Assembly (NCBI GenBank): GCA_022828595.1
Contig: JAKGHH010000002.1
Span: 73,690,383 to 73,754,382 of the forward strand
DNA from: Nelumbo lutea
Lineage: Eukaryota; Streptophyta; Magnoliopsida; Proteales; Nelumbonaceae
DNA length: 64,000 bases
Reading direction: 5' to 3'
The notes under the pieces were generated by a model. The model saw only the letters and a program-made list of their open reading frames with translations. It searched no databases and was not told the DNA's origin. This document shows positions 53,961 through 64,000 of the stretch, one piece after another (within the stretch, counting starts at the first letter, position 1; every line of letters starts with the position of its first letter). A program made the position numbers and the translations under genes.

Positions 53961-54455
53961 AGGGCTATTCACGAGTTGGGTTGGGTCGGTTTATTGTGGT
54001 TTTTTCAATTGATCCGACCTAATCGGGTTATCTAACATAGAAATCGAAACTGACCCAGTGTTAAGCAAAACTGATCTGTTCGGTTTGAGTTAAGTTGGGT
54101 CAGTTTTAGTTCTAAGTTCATCCCTGTGATAAAATCTTGCTAATTTTAAAAACAGTCATAAATTGAACATCATTTCAGCCATCTCCTATGATAAAATTTA
54201 AATGAAAAGTTAATCACAAAAGTTGTTCATTAATCACTATTCACTAATCCAAAGTTTCTTGCAACCATTCAAAAACTAGGTGGCCTAATGGGCTTTGGAA
54301 CTTCATGTTTGAACTAGGAACTAAGTCATTTTGGTTCGGGTCGATTTCAGTTTTCACACAAGAAAACTGAAACCGACCCATGCTAATGAAAACCCGGCCA
54401 ACTCGGGTTGGGTCGGTCTGGTTTGGTCGGGTTGGGCCTTCTTATGAACAACCCT
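53961..54455. mobile_element. TIR element, 495 bp, GGTCGG-rich
   Basis: Begins AGGGCTATTCACGAG and ends CTTATGAACAACCCT, inverted repeats over about 15 bp. The body has repeated GGTTGGGTCGG/ACCGACCC units that can pair. A TTTTCA(G/A)T-like octamer lies near each end but does not abut perfectly. A half copy is at 43616-43748. The end motif AGGG(C/T)TGTTCA resembles plant hAT-like MITEs; this is an inference. Confidence 0.65.
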
Positions 54456-54491
54456 TTTTTTCAATTTTTCTATTTAACGTCATGTTCTTTA

Positions 54492-54864
54492 GACTCCCTT
54501 TGTTTGCGAATGTACCCGGTTCGATGTTTACTAGCATTTGTTTGAAACCTAAAAAGGTAATGATTATTAGAGCAAAAATATATTTTTTGACATTTTTGTA
54601 TTTTGAGAAGAAAAGCATACTATACCTATTTTTTTGATACAATTTTGTGTTCTTTTGATAATTAACTTTTTGACCAAAGTTAATGCATTGGAGCATAAGA
54701 TAGTTGGAGCATTTAATGATGGGCCCACACTTTTGCATTGATTTCAAACAAACAAGATGAATGCAAAAACAGTTTAAAATGTGAACCGTGTTTGCATTCA
54801 TGAACCGAAAATGGGTAAATATGTAATGTACATATTTGCATTTGCATTGCAACCAAACGCAGCC
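54492..54864. mobile_element. Harbinger/Tourist-like MITE, 373 bp, TSD TTA
   Basis: Left end GACTCCCTTTGTTTGC pairs with the reverse complement of the right end, GGCTGCGTTTGGTTGC. TTA flanks each side (54489-54491 and 54865-54867). No transposase. GCATTT/AAATGC motifs recur inside. Confidence 0.7.
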
Positions 54865-55099
54865 TTAGGCTCACTTTGGAAGGAGTATAAATACAAATAT
54901 GTAGAGTGCAAAACCTTGTATTTTGTTCTATTCTGTATGTATTTGCACTATACATATTTGTATTTGTTTAACTTTCAAGGTTTCCTTCTCAAAGATTTCC
55001 TTATAAGTGAAAGATTCTGAGGAATCAGAGCTACCCCCTCTCAGTTTGCCACATAGCCGATCTCTTTCAACCCTTTCTTCTTCTCTCCTTTAGGCTTCA

Positions 55100-56000
55100 A
55101 CCCAGAGATTTGCTTCAATGGCTGTCATTAGCTAAATTGAGAAGAACACACTACCATTGGCTACATTAATCTTCTTTGGAATTTCTTCAGGGAAAATACA
55201 TCTGAGGCTTATAGCTGCAGAACGCAAATCCTTAACAAAGAATCCATCTAAACGTGCCTTACACAAAACCGCAATTGCTTCAAAAACTTCAACCTTCCAA
55301 AGATGAAAAGCCAGGCCCAACAGCCTAACTATAACTAAATCTTCTACTGACAAATCCTTTGCATTAGCCGAAGGAGACCATCTTGACATTGTAACTACAC
55401 AACACTCCATCTGATAGCAAACTACATCAGTCTCTAGCTCAACATCGATGCCTCCAACAATGCTTTACAACTCTCAAATGGAGTTAAGATAGTTGTACTT
55501 TCCACTCTCAGGTTTTTCACCAGCTCTTCTGCTACCATTTTCCAGTCCCTTGGTGATCTACTTGTTTCTACAACTAGCTGCTTTTCCCATTCCTCCTTCG
55601 AAGCATTGACCACCATCCTCCTTTCACATGAAGCTCCACCTACTACCAGGGCCCTTACCACCTCCTTTGATATCTGCATATGCTTCTCTTCTGAGTTCAA
55701 CAATTCTAGAGCTTGTGGACTAGTTGCCAATGTTAGAAAATCTTTTAAAGTGTTTGAGGCCTCCTACAATCCCTCACCTTTCCTACCTTCCGGGAAGCAC
55801 ACTAGTTGCTTTTTTCCTTAACCCGAAAAACTCAACCAACACCAAGAATCTCCCTTTGGCATTTCTTCTCCTTTCTTCCACATACCGCCTGCCTCCATCT
55901 TCTATAAAATCTTTGCAATCCTCCTTCCATTGTTTCTTCATTGCTTTGTCTAGAAACTCCATAAACCAAACTAGCACTTACTCACCTACCAGAAACACCA
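55100..56000 (-). pseudogene. large L1: ORF1 (nucleic-acid-binding protein)
   Basis: From high to low: FIEDGGRRYVEERRRNAKGR, FLVLVEFFGLRKKATSVLPG, SKEVVRALVVGGASCERRMV, VESTTILTPFESCKALLEAS, then SPSANAKDLSVEDLVIVRLL, GLAFHLWKVEVFEAIAVLCK and ISLRCIFPEEIPKKINV. The LW..EVF..IA..CG pattern is the DUF4283-type module of plant LINE ORF1. Frameshifts split it. Confidence 0.7.
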
Positions 56001-56245
56001 TGGCAATCTTCATTTCTCTGATCTTCAAAGCAATTTTCCCCCACAATTTACAACACTCTAACAGAAAATTTTTTGCCTCTGATTTGATTATTCTTCTCTA
56101 TTTTGCTTCATTCACAAAACTACCCTTCGCACCAGCACTCTTCTCCATTGCTTCAACTCCCTTTTCCTCCTTTCCCAAAGCTTAATTTGATCATATGATG
56201 TGGAAGGGAGGACCAACACATCTTTGTTTTCTTGTAAAATATTTT

Positions 56246-57380
56246 ATTTCTTATTACTTCTACCCAAGTCCTTTTTGGTCTACCCCTAGTTTTCCCAGCC
56301 CCTTCCACTTGTAACATATCACTTCTTCTAACTATAATTGTTGGTGGTCTTCTTTGCACATGACCAAACCATTTTGGTCTATTCTCTCTCATTTTATCAC
56401 TTATTGGAGTTACTCCTAGGTTTTTATGGATGGCTTCATTCTTGATCCTCTCCTTCTTAGCTTTTCCGCTATTCCTTATCCCACACTCTGCTTCATACAA
56501 TATAGCTGGCTTTGCAACTATTTTATAGAATTTTCCTTTTAATACAAGTGGTATTCTCCTACCACACAAAATTCCAAATGCATCCACCCCTCCATCTTTC
56601 CCTACCTATTCTAATTCTTTGGGTGACATCCTCCTTAATCTTACCCTTATTATGAATTATTGAACCAGGTACTAGAAATGGTTACGTTGAGTTATCACTT
56701 AGTGTTTTCAATCCTAAGTGTATCCTGATTTACACTCCTATTATTACTAAATTTACATTTCATATACTCTATTTTAGTCTTACTTATTTTAAAACCTCTT
56801 GTTTCTAAAGTATTTGCCTATAAGCTTAAATTTGCATATTATCCTTCATTAGTTTCATCAATTGAAATAATGTTAGATGCAAACAACGTGCACCATGGAA
56901 TTTCTTGTTGAATATGTTTAGTCAATTCATCTATGATCAGTGCAAATAGAAAACAACTAATTGTTGAACATTGGTGAAAACCCAATGTAATTGTAAAATC
57001 TGAAATCTCTAGCACTGGTGTTCTAACATTGGTTGTTGCCTCTTCATACATATCCTTAATTAGGTTCGTATACCTATTTTGAACCCTTTTTTTTCTTTTC
57101 CAAGACCCACCATATTATCTCTTCAGGAATCATAAGTTTTTTTTTATATTAATGAACACCATATGAAGATCTTTTTTCTTCTCTCTGAACTTTTCTATTA
57201 ATCATCTCATAAGAAATATAGCTTCCATGGTTGATCTCCCTGGCATAAAGCCAAATTGGTTCTCTGAAAGACTTGTTTCAAATTGTAATTTTTGTTCAAT
57301 TATTCTCTCCAAAGTTTCAGTGTGACTCATGAGTTTAATCCCTCAATAGTTGTTAATCACCTTTCTTCTTAAATATGGAA
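56246..57380 (-). pseudogene. RTE-type LINE RT, 5'-truncated, interrupted by the L1
   Basis: High to low: SENQFGFMPGRSTMEAIFL, EKFREKKKDLHMVFINI, KDMYEEATTNVRTPVLEI, FTITLGFHQCSTISCFLFAL (LHQGSALSP mutated), IIDELTKHIQQEIPWCTLFA, then ASNII where ADDIV is expected. A frame change leads to KFYKIVAKPAILYEAECGIR, EAIHKNLGVTPISDKMRENR, PKWFGHVQRRPP and KTRGRPKRTWVEVIRN, at which point the L1 is inserted; the end is at 48785-48985. Confidence 0.85.
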
Positions 57381-57475
57381 TGTAATAATCATAAAACATA
57401 TATGTATATATTTAATATGCACAATTATATCATATATAATAACATTAACTATATTTGAAATATATAATTAGTGTT
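57381..57475. other. AT-rich junction
   Basis: ATATAT-rich DNA between the RTE and the plus-strand L1. Confidence 0.5.
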
Positions 57476-59430
57476 TCCATCTTCCATATTCTTCCATGAG
57501 ATGGACAATGGGAGGATGAAAATTTAGGTGACTAATCTTGAAGTGGATGGAGTGACTTATGAGTCTCAAGAGGAGATAGACAATTGTTTTGTTGCCCACT
57601 TCAAATCTATTATAAGGAGGCCTCTAAATAATAGGGTGGAGTTGGAAGGTGTTATTTGGCCAAGACTTTCTGAGGAAAAGAAATGATGGATTGAAAGACA
57701 CTTTGAGGATGATGAAATTAAACATGATATATTTTCTATGGATAGATTTAAAGCACCAAGGCTAGACGGATTTACTATGGCTTTCTTTCAAGATTGTTGG
57801 AATATTATTAAAGAAGACTTGCTTGAGGTCTTTAGAGAGTTTGAGGAAAGCCCAATAATAAGTCGAAGAGTTAATGCTTTGATTCCATAGAAGAAAGAGG
57901 TCATTCATCCAAAAGACTTTAGATCTATTAGTTTGGTGACTAGCATTTACAAGATTATGGCCAAGGTCTTGTCATTGAGGATCAAAAAGGTGCTCCCCTC
58001 AATTATCAATCAAGCACAATGTGCTTTTTGTTCAGGGGAGACAAACAATTGATCAAATTTTAATAGCAAATGAATGTATGGAGGAGATGTGAAGATTGGG
58101 TAATCAATGATTCATTTGTAAATTGAATCTTGAAAAGACCTATGATCTAGTGGACTAGAGTTTCTTCTTAGAGGTGCTCAAGAAGTGTGGATTTGGGGAT
58201 AGATGGTGTAAATCGATGAAGGGATGCCTTTGCTCCTATCTTTTTTTCTATTCTAATCAAAGGGGTAGTTGATGATTTTTTCCCAGCCTGGTTGTTGATG
58301 TTCTTAGTAGACTTTTATCAAATGCAGATAGGGTTAGGCTATTAAGAGGATAGAGAATAGACAAAGATAAAATTCTGGTAACCCATCTTTAGTTTGCAAA
58401 CGACACTATCATTTTTTGTGAGGGTTGTTATTTGGTGGGAGTGAGAAACTTGAACAATCTGATTATACTCATTGAGAATGCCTCTAATTTGAAAATCAAT
58501 TTTGAAAAGAGTTGTGTGGTTGGATAAAACTTGGATGAAAGGGTATTGGAGACTATTGCTTCCTGCTTAGATTGCACCTATTCCAAGTGGCCTTTGACCT
58601 ATTTAGGACTTCCTCTAGGTGCCAACCCAAAGGAAAGCTAGTTTTGGAACCCTGTGATGGAAAAGTTTGAAAAAACATTGGCGGCTTGGAGGGGGAACTA
58701 CATTTCTTTAGGGGTAGAGTAACCTTAATAAAAGCTACACTTGTCAATCTGTTAATTTATTTCCTGATAGTCTTTATGATACCTAATAGGGAAGTCAACA
58801 AGATTACAAAAATTGATGAGGGACTTCCTATGGGAGTAAAGGGAAGGAAAAAATGATCATTTGGTCAACTGGGAATGCACCAAATTAAAAAAGAAGGGGG
58901 GCTAGGGCTAGGATAGATAGCTAAGAAGAATGAAGCTCTTCTAGGCAAGTGGCTTTGGAGGTGGCCCTTAGAAAGAGAGAGGTTATGGCATGAGGTGGTG
59001 CCTAGCATTCATGACTATTTTGAGACCGTTTGGGATGCAGGAGTATCTCAATGAGCTTTACTCACAACCCCTTAGAAGGTTATTTCAAGCACCCTCCTTA
59101 ATTTCCTCAAGTATATAAGGTATGGCGTCTACTCTAGTAATTTTGTTCTTTTTTGGGAAGATATTTGGGTGGGATCTTAACGACTAAAAGATCATTTCCC
59201 CTTCATGTACTTTATCTCCCTCTTTAAAAATGATCATATTTCAATATCTGCTCTAGTAATTCTGTTCTCTTTCTCCGCTAGAGACTGTTCTATGGGACTA
59301 CAGTGATCTTCTTAAGAAAGTTAGTTGGATTGTATTCTGTTAAAAGTTTGTTTATGCTTTCACCTCTAAGGGGAGGCAACATCTCATGCTTCCTCATAGG
59401 GTGAATGTGCATTTCCTTTCTTATTAATAA
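57476..59430 (+). pseudogene. L1-type LINE ORF2 remnant
   Basis: LEVDGVTYESQEEIDNCFVA, FEDDEIKHDIFSMDRFKAPR, DGFTMAFFQDCWNIIKEDLL, KDFRSISLVTSIYKIMAKVL, SLRIKKVLPSIINQAQCAF, then frame-broken text with FANDTIIFCE (FADD to FAND), YLGLPLGANPKES, and KATLVNLLIYFLIVF. No zinc domain. 5'-truncated and heavily decayed. Confidence 0.8.
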
Positions 59431-59954
59431 AACCATTATTCATTTATCAATATATATATAATTAAATTCATATTTTTTTATTTTAGTTTCAATTTTATAT
59501 TAAACATAATATTTTAGGCCAAGAAAGGCACTTTTGGGGAAAAATAGTGGGGTTGGTCACTTAGGAACATGTAGGTCTCAAAAAGTTACCCAAAAAAAAT
59601 CACCCTAATCAAACACTTGAACACAAAATTATGGCCTCTAGAAGTTTGCATCTATGTTTAAAAAAAATATATAAAAAAACTGGTTGATTTTCGAAAACCA
59701 AGAAATTTACCGATTTTTCAGTTGGACCATCTAGGTCAACGGTTTTGGGTGGTTTTTTTGTCACTTTTGGTTTTGGGGATATAATTGAACTAGCCAAGTG
59801 CCCGAGTCATGGTTCAACTGACTAGTCCAGTCCAATTCTCTAAGCAATGGAAAAAAGTATTAATTTAAATATTCACTGCACTTAAGTATTTGTTTGTAAC
59901 AGTTTTATGCCTAGCATGTTACATACTTCTCTTCTGATTGCATGTTTCTAAGGA
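59431..59954. other. no gene recognised
   Basis: Starts with a TATATATA run at 59451-59460 and continues as AT-rich unique DNA. Confidence 0.5.
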
Positions 59955-60095
59955 AAAGAGTAATTTTTTTATGAACAATAATGGAGTTTTATTAACACAA
60001 AAAACTGATTCAGGATTACAATCTCATACAAGATCCCTTAGAGAGGTACAAGCCGCAACCTCTCCTACATAATGCAAAGAAACTAGGAAAACATT
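59955..60095 (-). repeat. LINE 3'-end remnant
   Basis: Minus strand carries GATTGTAATCCTGAATCAG, then TTAATAAAACTCCATTATTG and an A7 tail, as in the L1 3' ends at 48986-49090. No coding part is left. Confidence 0.5.
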
Positions 60096-60234
60096 ATAAT
60101 TCAGTTATCCTTACTCTATCTTTAATTTGTTTATTTTGTCCTAGGTGCAAGATTTAGATAAGGGTATAATTCTGTTATCTTTATTCACTCTATCTCTAAT
60201 TTTTTATTTTATTCTAGATGCAAGATATGACTAT
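60095..60234. repeat. tandem duplication, 70-bp unit
   Basis: ATAATTC(A/T)GTTATC...CTATCT(T/C)TAATTT...CTAG(G/A)TGCAAGAT occurs at 60095 and again at 60165. Confidence 0.7.
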
Positions 60235-60740
60235 ATTTTTTTGAAGAATAAAAGGAAAATTTTATTAAAAGGAAAAAGTATTACAGCAAGAAGATGATAA
60301 GATATCATTAAAGGGAGAGGACAACTAAATGACCCAACAAACAAACTACAAGACCCCTTAAACAACACCTAAAGAACAAACATGCAACTTACATGCCAAG
60401 ACCTCATACTAAACTGGACTCAAACTAAAAACCTTGAAACACCTGGTAGAGACGCTCAATCTTCATCCATGATCTCATCCTCCTAATTTGAAACTTCCTT
60501 GTCCCAAGCTTCTCCTTACGACAAAGCTTTTCTCCTTAACTTCTCTTCCCTCTTTTTCCTTTCAAATTCCTCAAAGGCCCTCCTAGCGAACTCTTCACCA
60601 CCCCAAAAATAGAGACCCAAACTTTTTCCAATCATGACCTCTCTATCTACCAACTTTTGAAGAGTCACACTGCATGAAGCATTATCCTTAAACTCATTCA
60701 CTTTGCACCTTGGTGTTCATACCAAAATTAGAGCCCTGCC
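60235..60740 (-). repeat. possible second LINE 3' remnant
   Basis: A-rich tail on the minus strand next to 60236 with TTTTAATAAAATTTTCC. Upstream is a Lys/Glu-rich open frame (60701-60516) containing EEFERKKREEKLRRKA that I cannot assign to a family. Confidence 0.35.
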
Positions 60741-60911
60741 CTCTCTTGATGGCTTGAACATCCTTCCCCCAAAGAGAATCCAGTACTTTATATGGCTTGA
60801 TGGCTTGACCCCTCACCAATTCATTACAATTTTGTACTTTATATGGAAAAAGAAGGTTTAGAGCCTTAAGAGGATATAGAAGCCTATAGTATTTTCTAAA
60901 TTTTATAAAAA
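60741..60911. other. no gene recognised
   Basis: Short unique stretch with a TATATGGCTTGATGGCTTGA direct repeat near 60748-60800. Confidence 0.4.
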
Positions 60912-61700
60912 TGGCAAATCTCTTAAGTTACTCTTAAATTTTAGGAAATTAACCAACTCTAGCCCTATTGTTTAGAGATTTCTTTAAAGTACCCCTAAGT
61001 TTTTTAACAATTAATTAAATCCTCCCATGTTGTTAGCTTTTCTTAGTGTTCCATCACAATCCATTCACATGTGACAACATGTGATGTATAAATTGTTTTA
61101 GAACTCAATATTACACTTTTGAGGTTGATTTTTCCCCCATTATTCTTCAAATTTTCAAAATAAAACTCAACATCCACCAAGCTAACAAGAACGCGGTCTT
61201 CAACCTTTACCTAAGTGAAAGCCAAGAACAGATAAGGGAATTTTTCCATTGTTTCCTGTGATATTGAGGCAAATGGACATGGAGCTAATAAGAGCTAAGA
61301 TGGAATCCTCAAAATCTAGTTTGTGGGTGGGAAATGATCTCTCCTGTTCACCTTTCAGAGGTCTTTGCAGCAACAAAGAAGGGAGATGATCCCATCTAGT
61401 TTTTGATGTGGACATCTCTATCGGCTGGAAAGTTTTGCCAATGTAGAAAGTTTTTGATGTGGATAAGGTTAACAAGGTGTTATTCAAATGTTGTAGGTTT
61501 ATTTGCATGTTTTATTTTGAAATTTTAAAGAAGAGTGATGGGTAAAATAGTCTTTTCAGTTAATTTGTTAATGAATGCTGACAACAGGGGAGGATTTAGT
61601 CAATTGTTAGAAAACTTGGGGTACTTTAAGGCAATTTCTAAACCGGTGGAGTGAGTACATCAATTTCCTAAAATTTAGCGGTAGTTTAAGAGATTCACCC
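60912..61700. mobile_element. long-TIR (MULE-like) non-autonomous element, 789 bp
   Basis: The first ~130 bp match the reverse complement of the last ~124 bp: AATCTCTTAA, CTAAATTTTAGGAAATT-like, TTAAAGTACCCC, TAACAATT and AAATCCTCCC occur in mirror order. The interior holds only short unmatched frames. Long inverted ends with no transposase fit a MULE-type MITE. Confidence 0.7.
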
Positions 61701-62035
61701 TAAAACAACTTACAAAGTGAATGGAGCCAAGAAGAGCGTATGTCCAAAACATAATAATCTATTTACTTATATCTAGGTAGAAATCAAAGTCATAATAACT
61801 TGTACCCTCTTTAAACAAGTAATACATAAAACACTACTTCCATAAAAAACAATATCAACATGATGGACCACTAATAAGGGTAACTGCATACTATGTCCAT
61901 ATTTGTAGAATTTAATTTTTACTTTTTTGTTGTACTATAGAGTGTAATAAGAATGAAATATTGTAACATATTACATTTACATTGCAAGACAAATTATACC
62001 CTAGCCAAAATATAGGCTAGCCTTAGTTTAGTTAA
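61701..62035. other. no gene recognised
   Basis: AT-rich unique DNA between two transposons. Confidence 0.5.
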
Positions 62036-63277
62036 GTTCCATTTGGTCCATAGACAGGATCAAAATCAAAATTGGAATCAAAATCAAATTCTGATTGTTG
62101 TTGTTTGATTCATTTGGAGTCAGAATTGGAATCAACTGAAAATTTTGAATTTTTTTATTAGTCTATTTATTATTTTATTGTTACATTATTAATATTTTAT
62201 GAATATATAATTTTTGTTTTATTAGTACTTTGTTATTATTACTTTATTAGTATATAATAATTAATATCTTATTATTTATCATTAATTTATGAATAATTTA
62301 TTAATATATTATTATTTTAGTATGACTTTAATAATATTTTATTACTATATTTTATTAATAATTTATTAATTTAATATATTTTATTATTATCTTCTTATTA
62401 GTTTATTAATATTCTATTATTTTTGTTTATTATTTTAAAATTAATTTATTATTATTTAATAATTACTATTTCAGTATTTTATTATTACTTTAATTATATT
62501 ATATTAATACTTTATTTGTACTCAATTATTTATATTATTTAATAAATAACATCTTTTCCTTTTATTATTACTTTGTTATTATTATTTTATTAGTATATAA
62601 TAATTAATATCTTATTATTTATCATTAATCTATGAATAATTTATTAATATATTATTATTTTAGTATGACTTTAATAATATTTTATTACTATATTTTATTA
62701 ATAATTTATTAATTTAATATATTTTATTATTATCTTCTTATTAGTTTATTAATATTCTATTATTTTTGTTTATTATTTTAAAATTAATTTATTATTATTT
62801 AATAATTACTATTTCAGTATTTTATTATTACTTTAATTATATTATATTAATACTTTATTTGTACTCAATTATTTATATTATTTAATAAATAACATCTTTT
62901 CCTTTTATTATTACTTTGTTATTATTATTTTATTATTAGTTTATTAATATTCTATTATTTTTGTTTATTAATATTTTATTATTTTATTATTAATATATTA
63001 TGATTTCATTATTATTATCTCATTATTAATTTAATAATATTTTATTATTTCATTAATATTAGGGTTTGGGTTTTTTGTCATGAGTTCTTTACTTCTTGAC
63101 AAACTTTGGAATGGGAATCCCATTCCCTAAGGGGGCCTAGAATGTCCATTTCCCCATAAGGGGGAACCCATTCTTGGCAGAACGGGAATTGGAATCCCAT
63201 TCCTGCTAAGTGAAGAGTTGGAATTGAAATAAGCCTTTCCGATTCTAGGCACCTATTCCCAGAAACCAAATGGACCC
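62036..63277 (-). mobile_element. AT-rich Harbinger-like element, copy 2, 1,242 bp
   Basis: Ends GTTCCATTTGGTCC and, in reverse, GGGTCCATTTGGTTTC, with TTAA outside each (62032-62035 and 63278-63281). The core is nearly pure A/T. A unit of 343 bp is tandemly duplicated: the CTTTGTTATT anchor is at 62228, 62571 and 62914. No transposase. Copy 1 is at 16192-16890 in the opposite orientation. Confidence 0.75.
62228..62913. repeat. 343-bp tandem duplication
   Basis: Two adjacent copies (62228-62570 and 62571-62913) differ at only a few positions, for example ATTAATTTATG against ATTAATCTATG, so the duplication is recent. Confidence 0.9.
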
Positions 63278-63281
63278 TTAA

Positions 63282-64000
63282 GTTTGTGGTAGCCATAATT
63301 GTCAAGGTAACACCTGGGCAACAAGACACCCTTAGAGGGTTGCCTCACCTAATTGCAAAGCAGTTTTCTTATTAGCGTAATGAAATATTTTTATTTTCTT
63401 AATTTTTTTGAGATTATAATTATAAAATAGATATAATTAAACTAAAATATTTATTTTGTCTATTTATATACTAGTTTTTTTATTATTTTCATATTTGTTA
63501 GGGTTTAATCCACACACACGTTGCTAAATGCTGTCTTGAACTCTCAAAGACTTCAAAGCCTAAACCAATATGTCAAAGGAAGAACTTAAAATTTTGTCTA
63601 CTCAACACATTTCTTTACCTATAACAAAAATAGGGGTTTAACCCCTATATTTTTCTGAATTTTCTTTTCTTTCTCCTTTTCTTCTCATGGATATGTTAAT
63701 TTTTCATAGTTCAAAATAAAGTTTATACTTTTTTATGAAAACTATGAATAATTATTAAGAAAATATGGTTGCTAATTGCAATGGAATATAGGGAACTACC
63801 CTAGGGTATATGATTTTACTTGAGAAAACCCATTCCCTAGGTGACTAGGTGACCCCTGTCACCTAGCTTTGCCACGTTCCATTCTCAATGAATTGGCTTT
63901 TTGACCAAAAAGAAAAATGAAAACTATGTTGTCAGTTGCTTTTACATGTAAAGAAAGACAACCTTTTTCAAATAAAATAAAAAAAACTTGGACTACATAT
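63282..64000. other. no gene recognised
   Basis: AT-rich DNA with GGTGACTAGGTGACC-like repeats near 63835-63865. Only chance-sized open frames. Confidence 0.5.

Larger units (their letters stand above)
48986..56245 (-). mobile_element. essentially full-length L1-type LINE, inactive
   Basis: 7.26 kb on the minus strand with an A-rich tail at the low end (T8 on the plus strand), a 3' end with AATAAA-like sequence, RNase H, zinc domain, RT, endonuclease and a separate ORF1 region up to about 56000. It carries three later inserts (50886-51395, 53961-54455, 54492-54864); without them it is about 5.9 kb, a typical plant L1. Stops in every domain and loss of FADD show it is dead. It interrupts an RTE element. 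Confidence 0.85.

Noticed and set aside
60516..60701. Lys/Glu-rich 61-codon frame as a gene
   Set aside because: No family recognised, no splice or promoter evidence, and a LINE-like tail adjoins it; kept only as part of a possible LINE remnant.
1..64000. tRNA, rRNA, CRISPR array or prokaryotic defence genes
   Set aside because: No cloverleaf, rRNA motif, spaced direct repeat array or bacterial-type operon was seen; the window is plant nuclear DNA.

Overview
The window is plant nuclear DNA, most likely from a woody or otherwise repeat-rich non-grass angiosperm. It is AT-rich and spliced, and it holds Ty1/copia elements primed by initiator-Met tRNA, L1- and RTE-type LINEs, a Ty3/gypsy integrase remnant, solo LTRs, MITEs and long-inverted-repeat elements. 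No tRNA, rRNA, CRISPR or prokaryotic feature was seen. The species cannot be named from the sequence.

The only host gene recognised is on the minus strand and encodes a PRAF-type protein (RCC1 propeller, FYVE zinc finger, BRX tail). Three coding blocks are clear: 46653-44698 (RCC1+FYVE), 44562-44416 (coiled coil) and 20233-19821 (start of the C-terminal BRX). The last two are separated by an intron of 24,182 bp packed with transposons. The exon before the large block (46772-46657) is disrupted, the PH-domain exons are not in the window, and the end of the BRX domain is not seen to the left of 19821.

Left part (1-19.8 kb): a decayed copia (A) carries copia B (1735-12120, TSD ATAAT), which carries copia C (6595-11598, TSD GGGTT). 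The flanking copia coding sequence rejoins across both insertions. B has an internal inversion of its protease-integrase-RT segment, and C lacks nearly all of gag. Then come a diverged LTR, a Ty3/gypsy integrase split by a 451-bp solo LTR (TSD CTAAG), copia scraps, a Harbinger-like AT-rich element with a nested MITE, and an L1 remnant.

Intron part (20.2-44.4 kb): L1 fragments, a hairpin MITE, copia E (23270-29016, minus), an L1 split by a 537-bp solo LTR, copia D (31879-41349, TSD GTTTC) whose 3' LTR is split by copia F (36453-41081, minus, TSD GGAAG), and a long-TIR element.

Right part (46.8-64 kb): an essentially full-length but dead L1 (48986-56245) sits inside an RTE LINE with a target duplication of about 14 bp, and itself holds a Harbinger-like MITE, a 495-bp TIR element and an AT-rich insert. 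A second decayed L1 (+), LINE tails, a long-TIR element and a second AT-rich Harbinger-like element with a 343-bp tandem duplication follow. Every retroelement seen carries stops or frameshifts. No clearly new biological system was recognised. The most notable points are the transposon-filled intron, the inverted segment in B, the gag-less C, and recurrent nonsense at the same glutamine codons.
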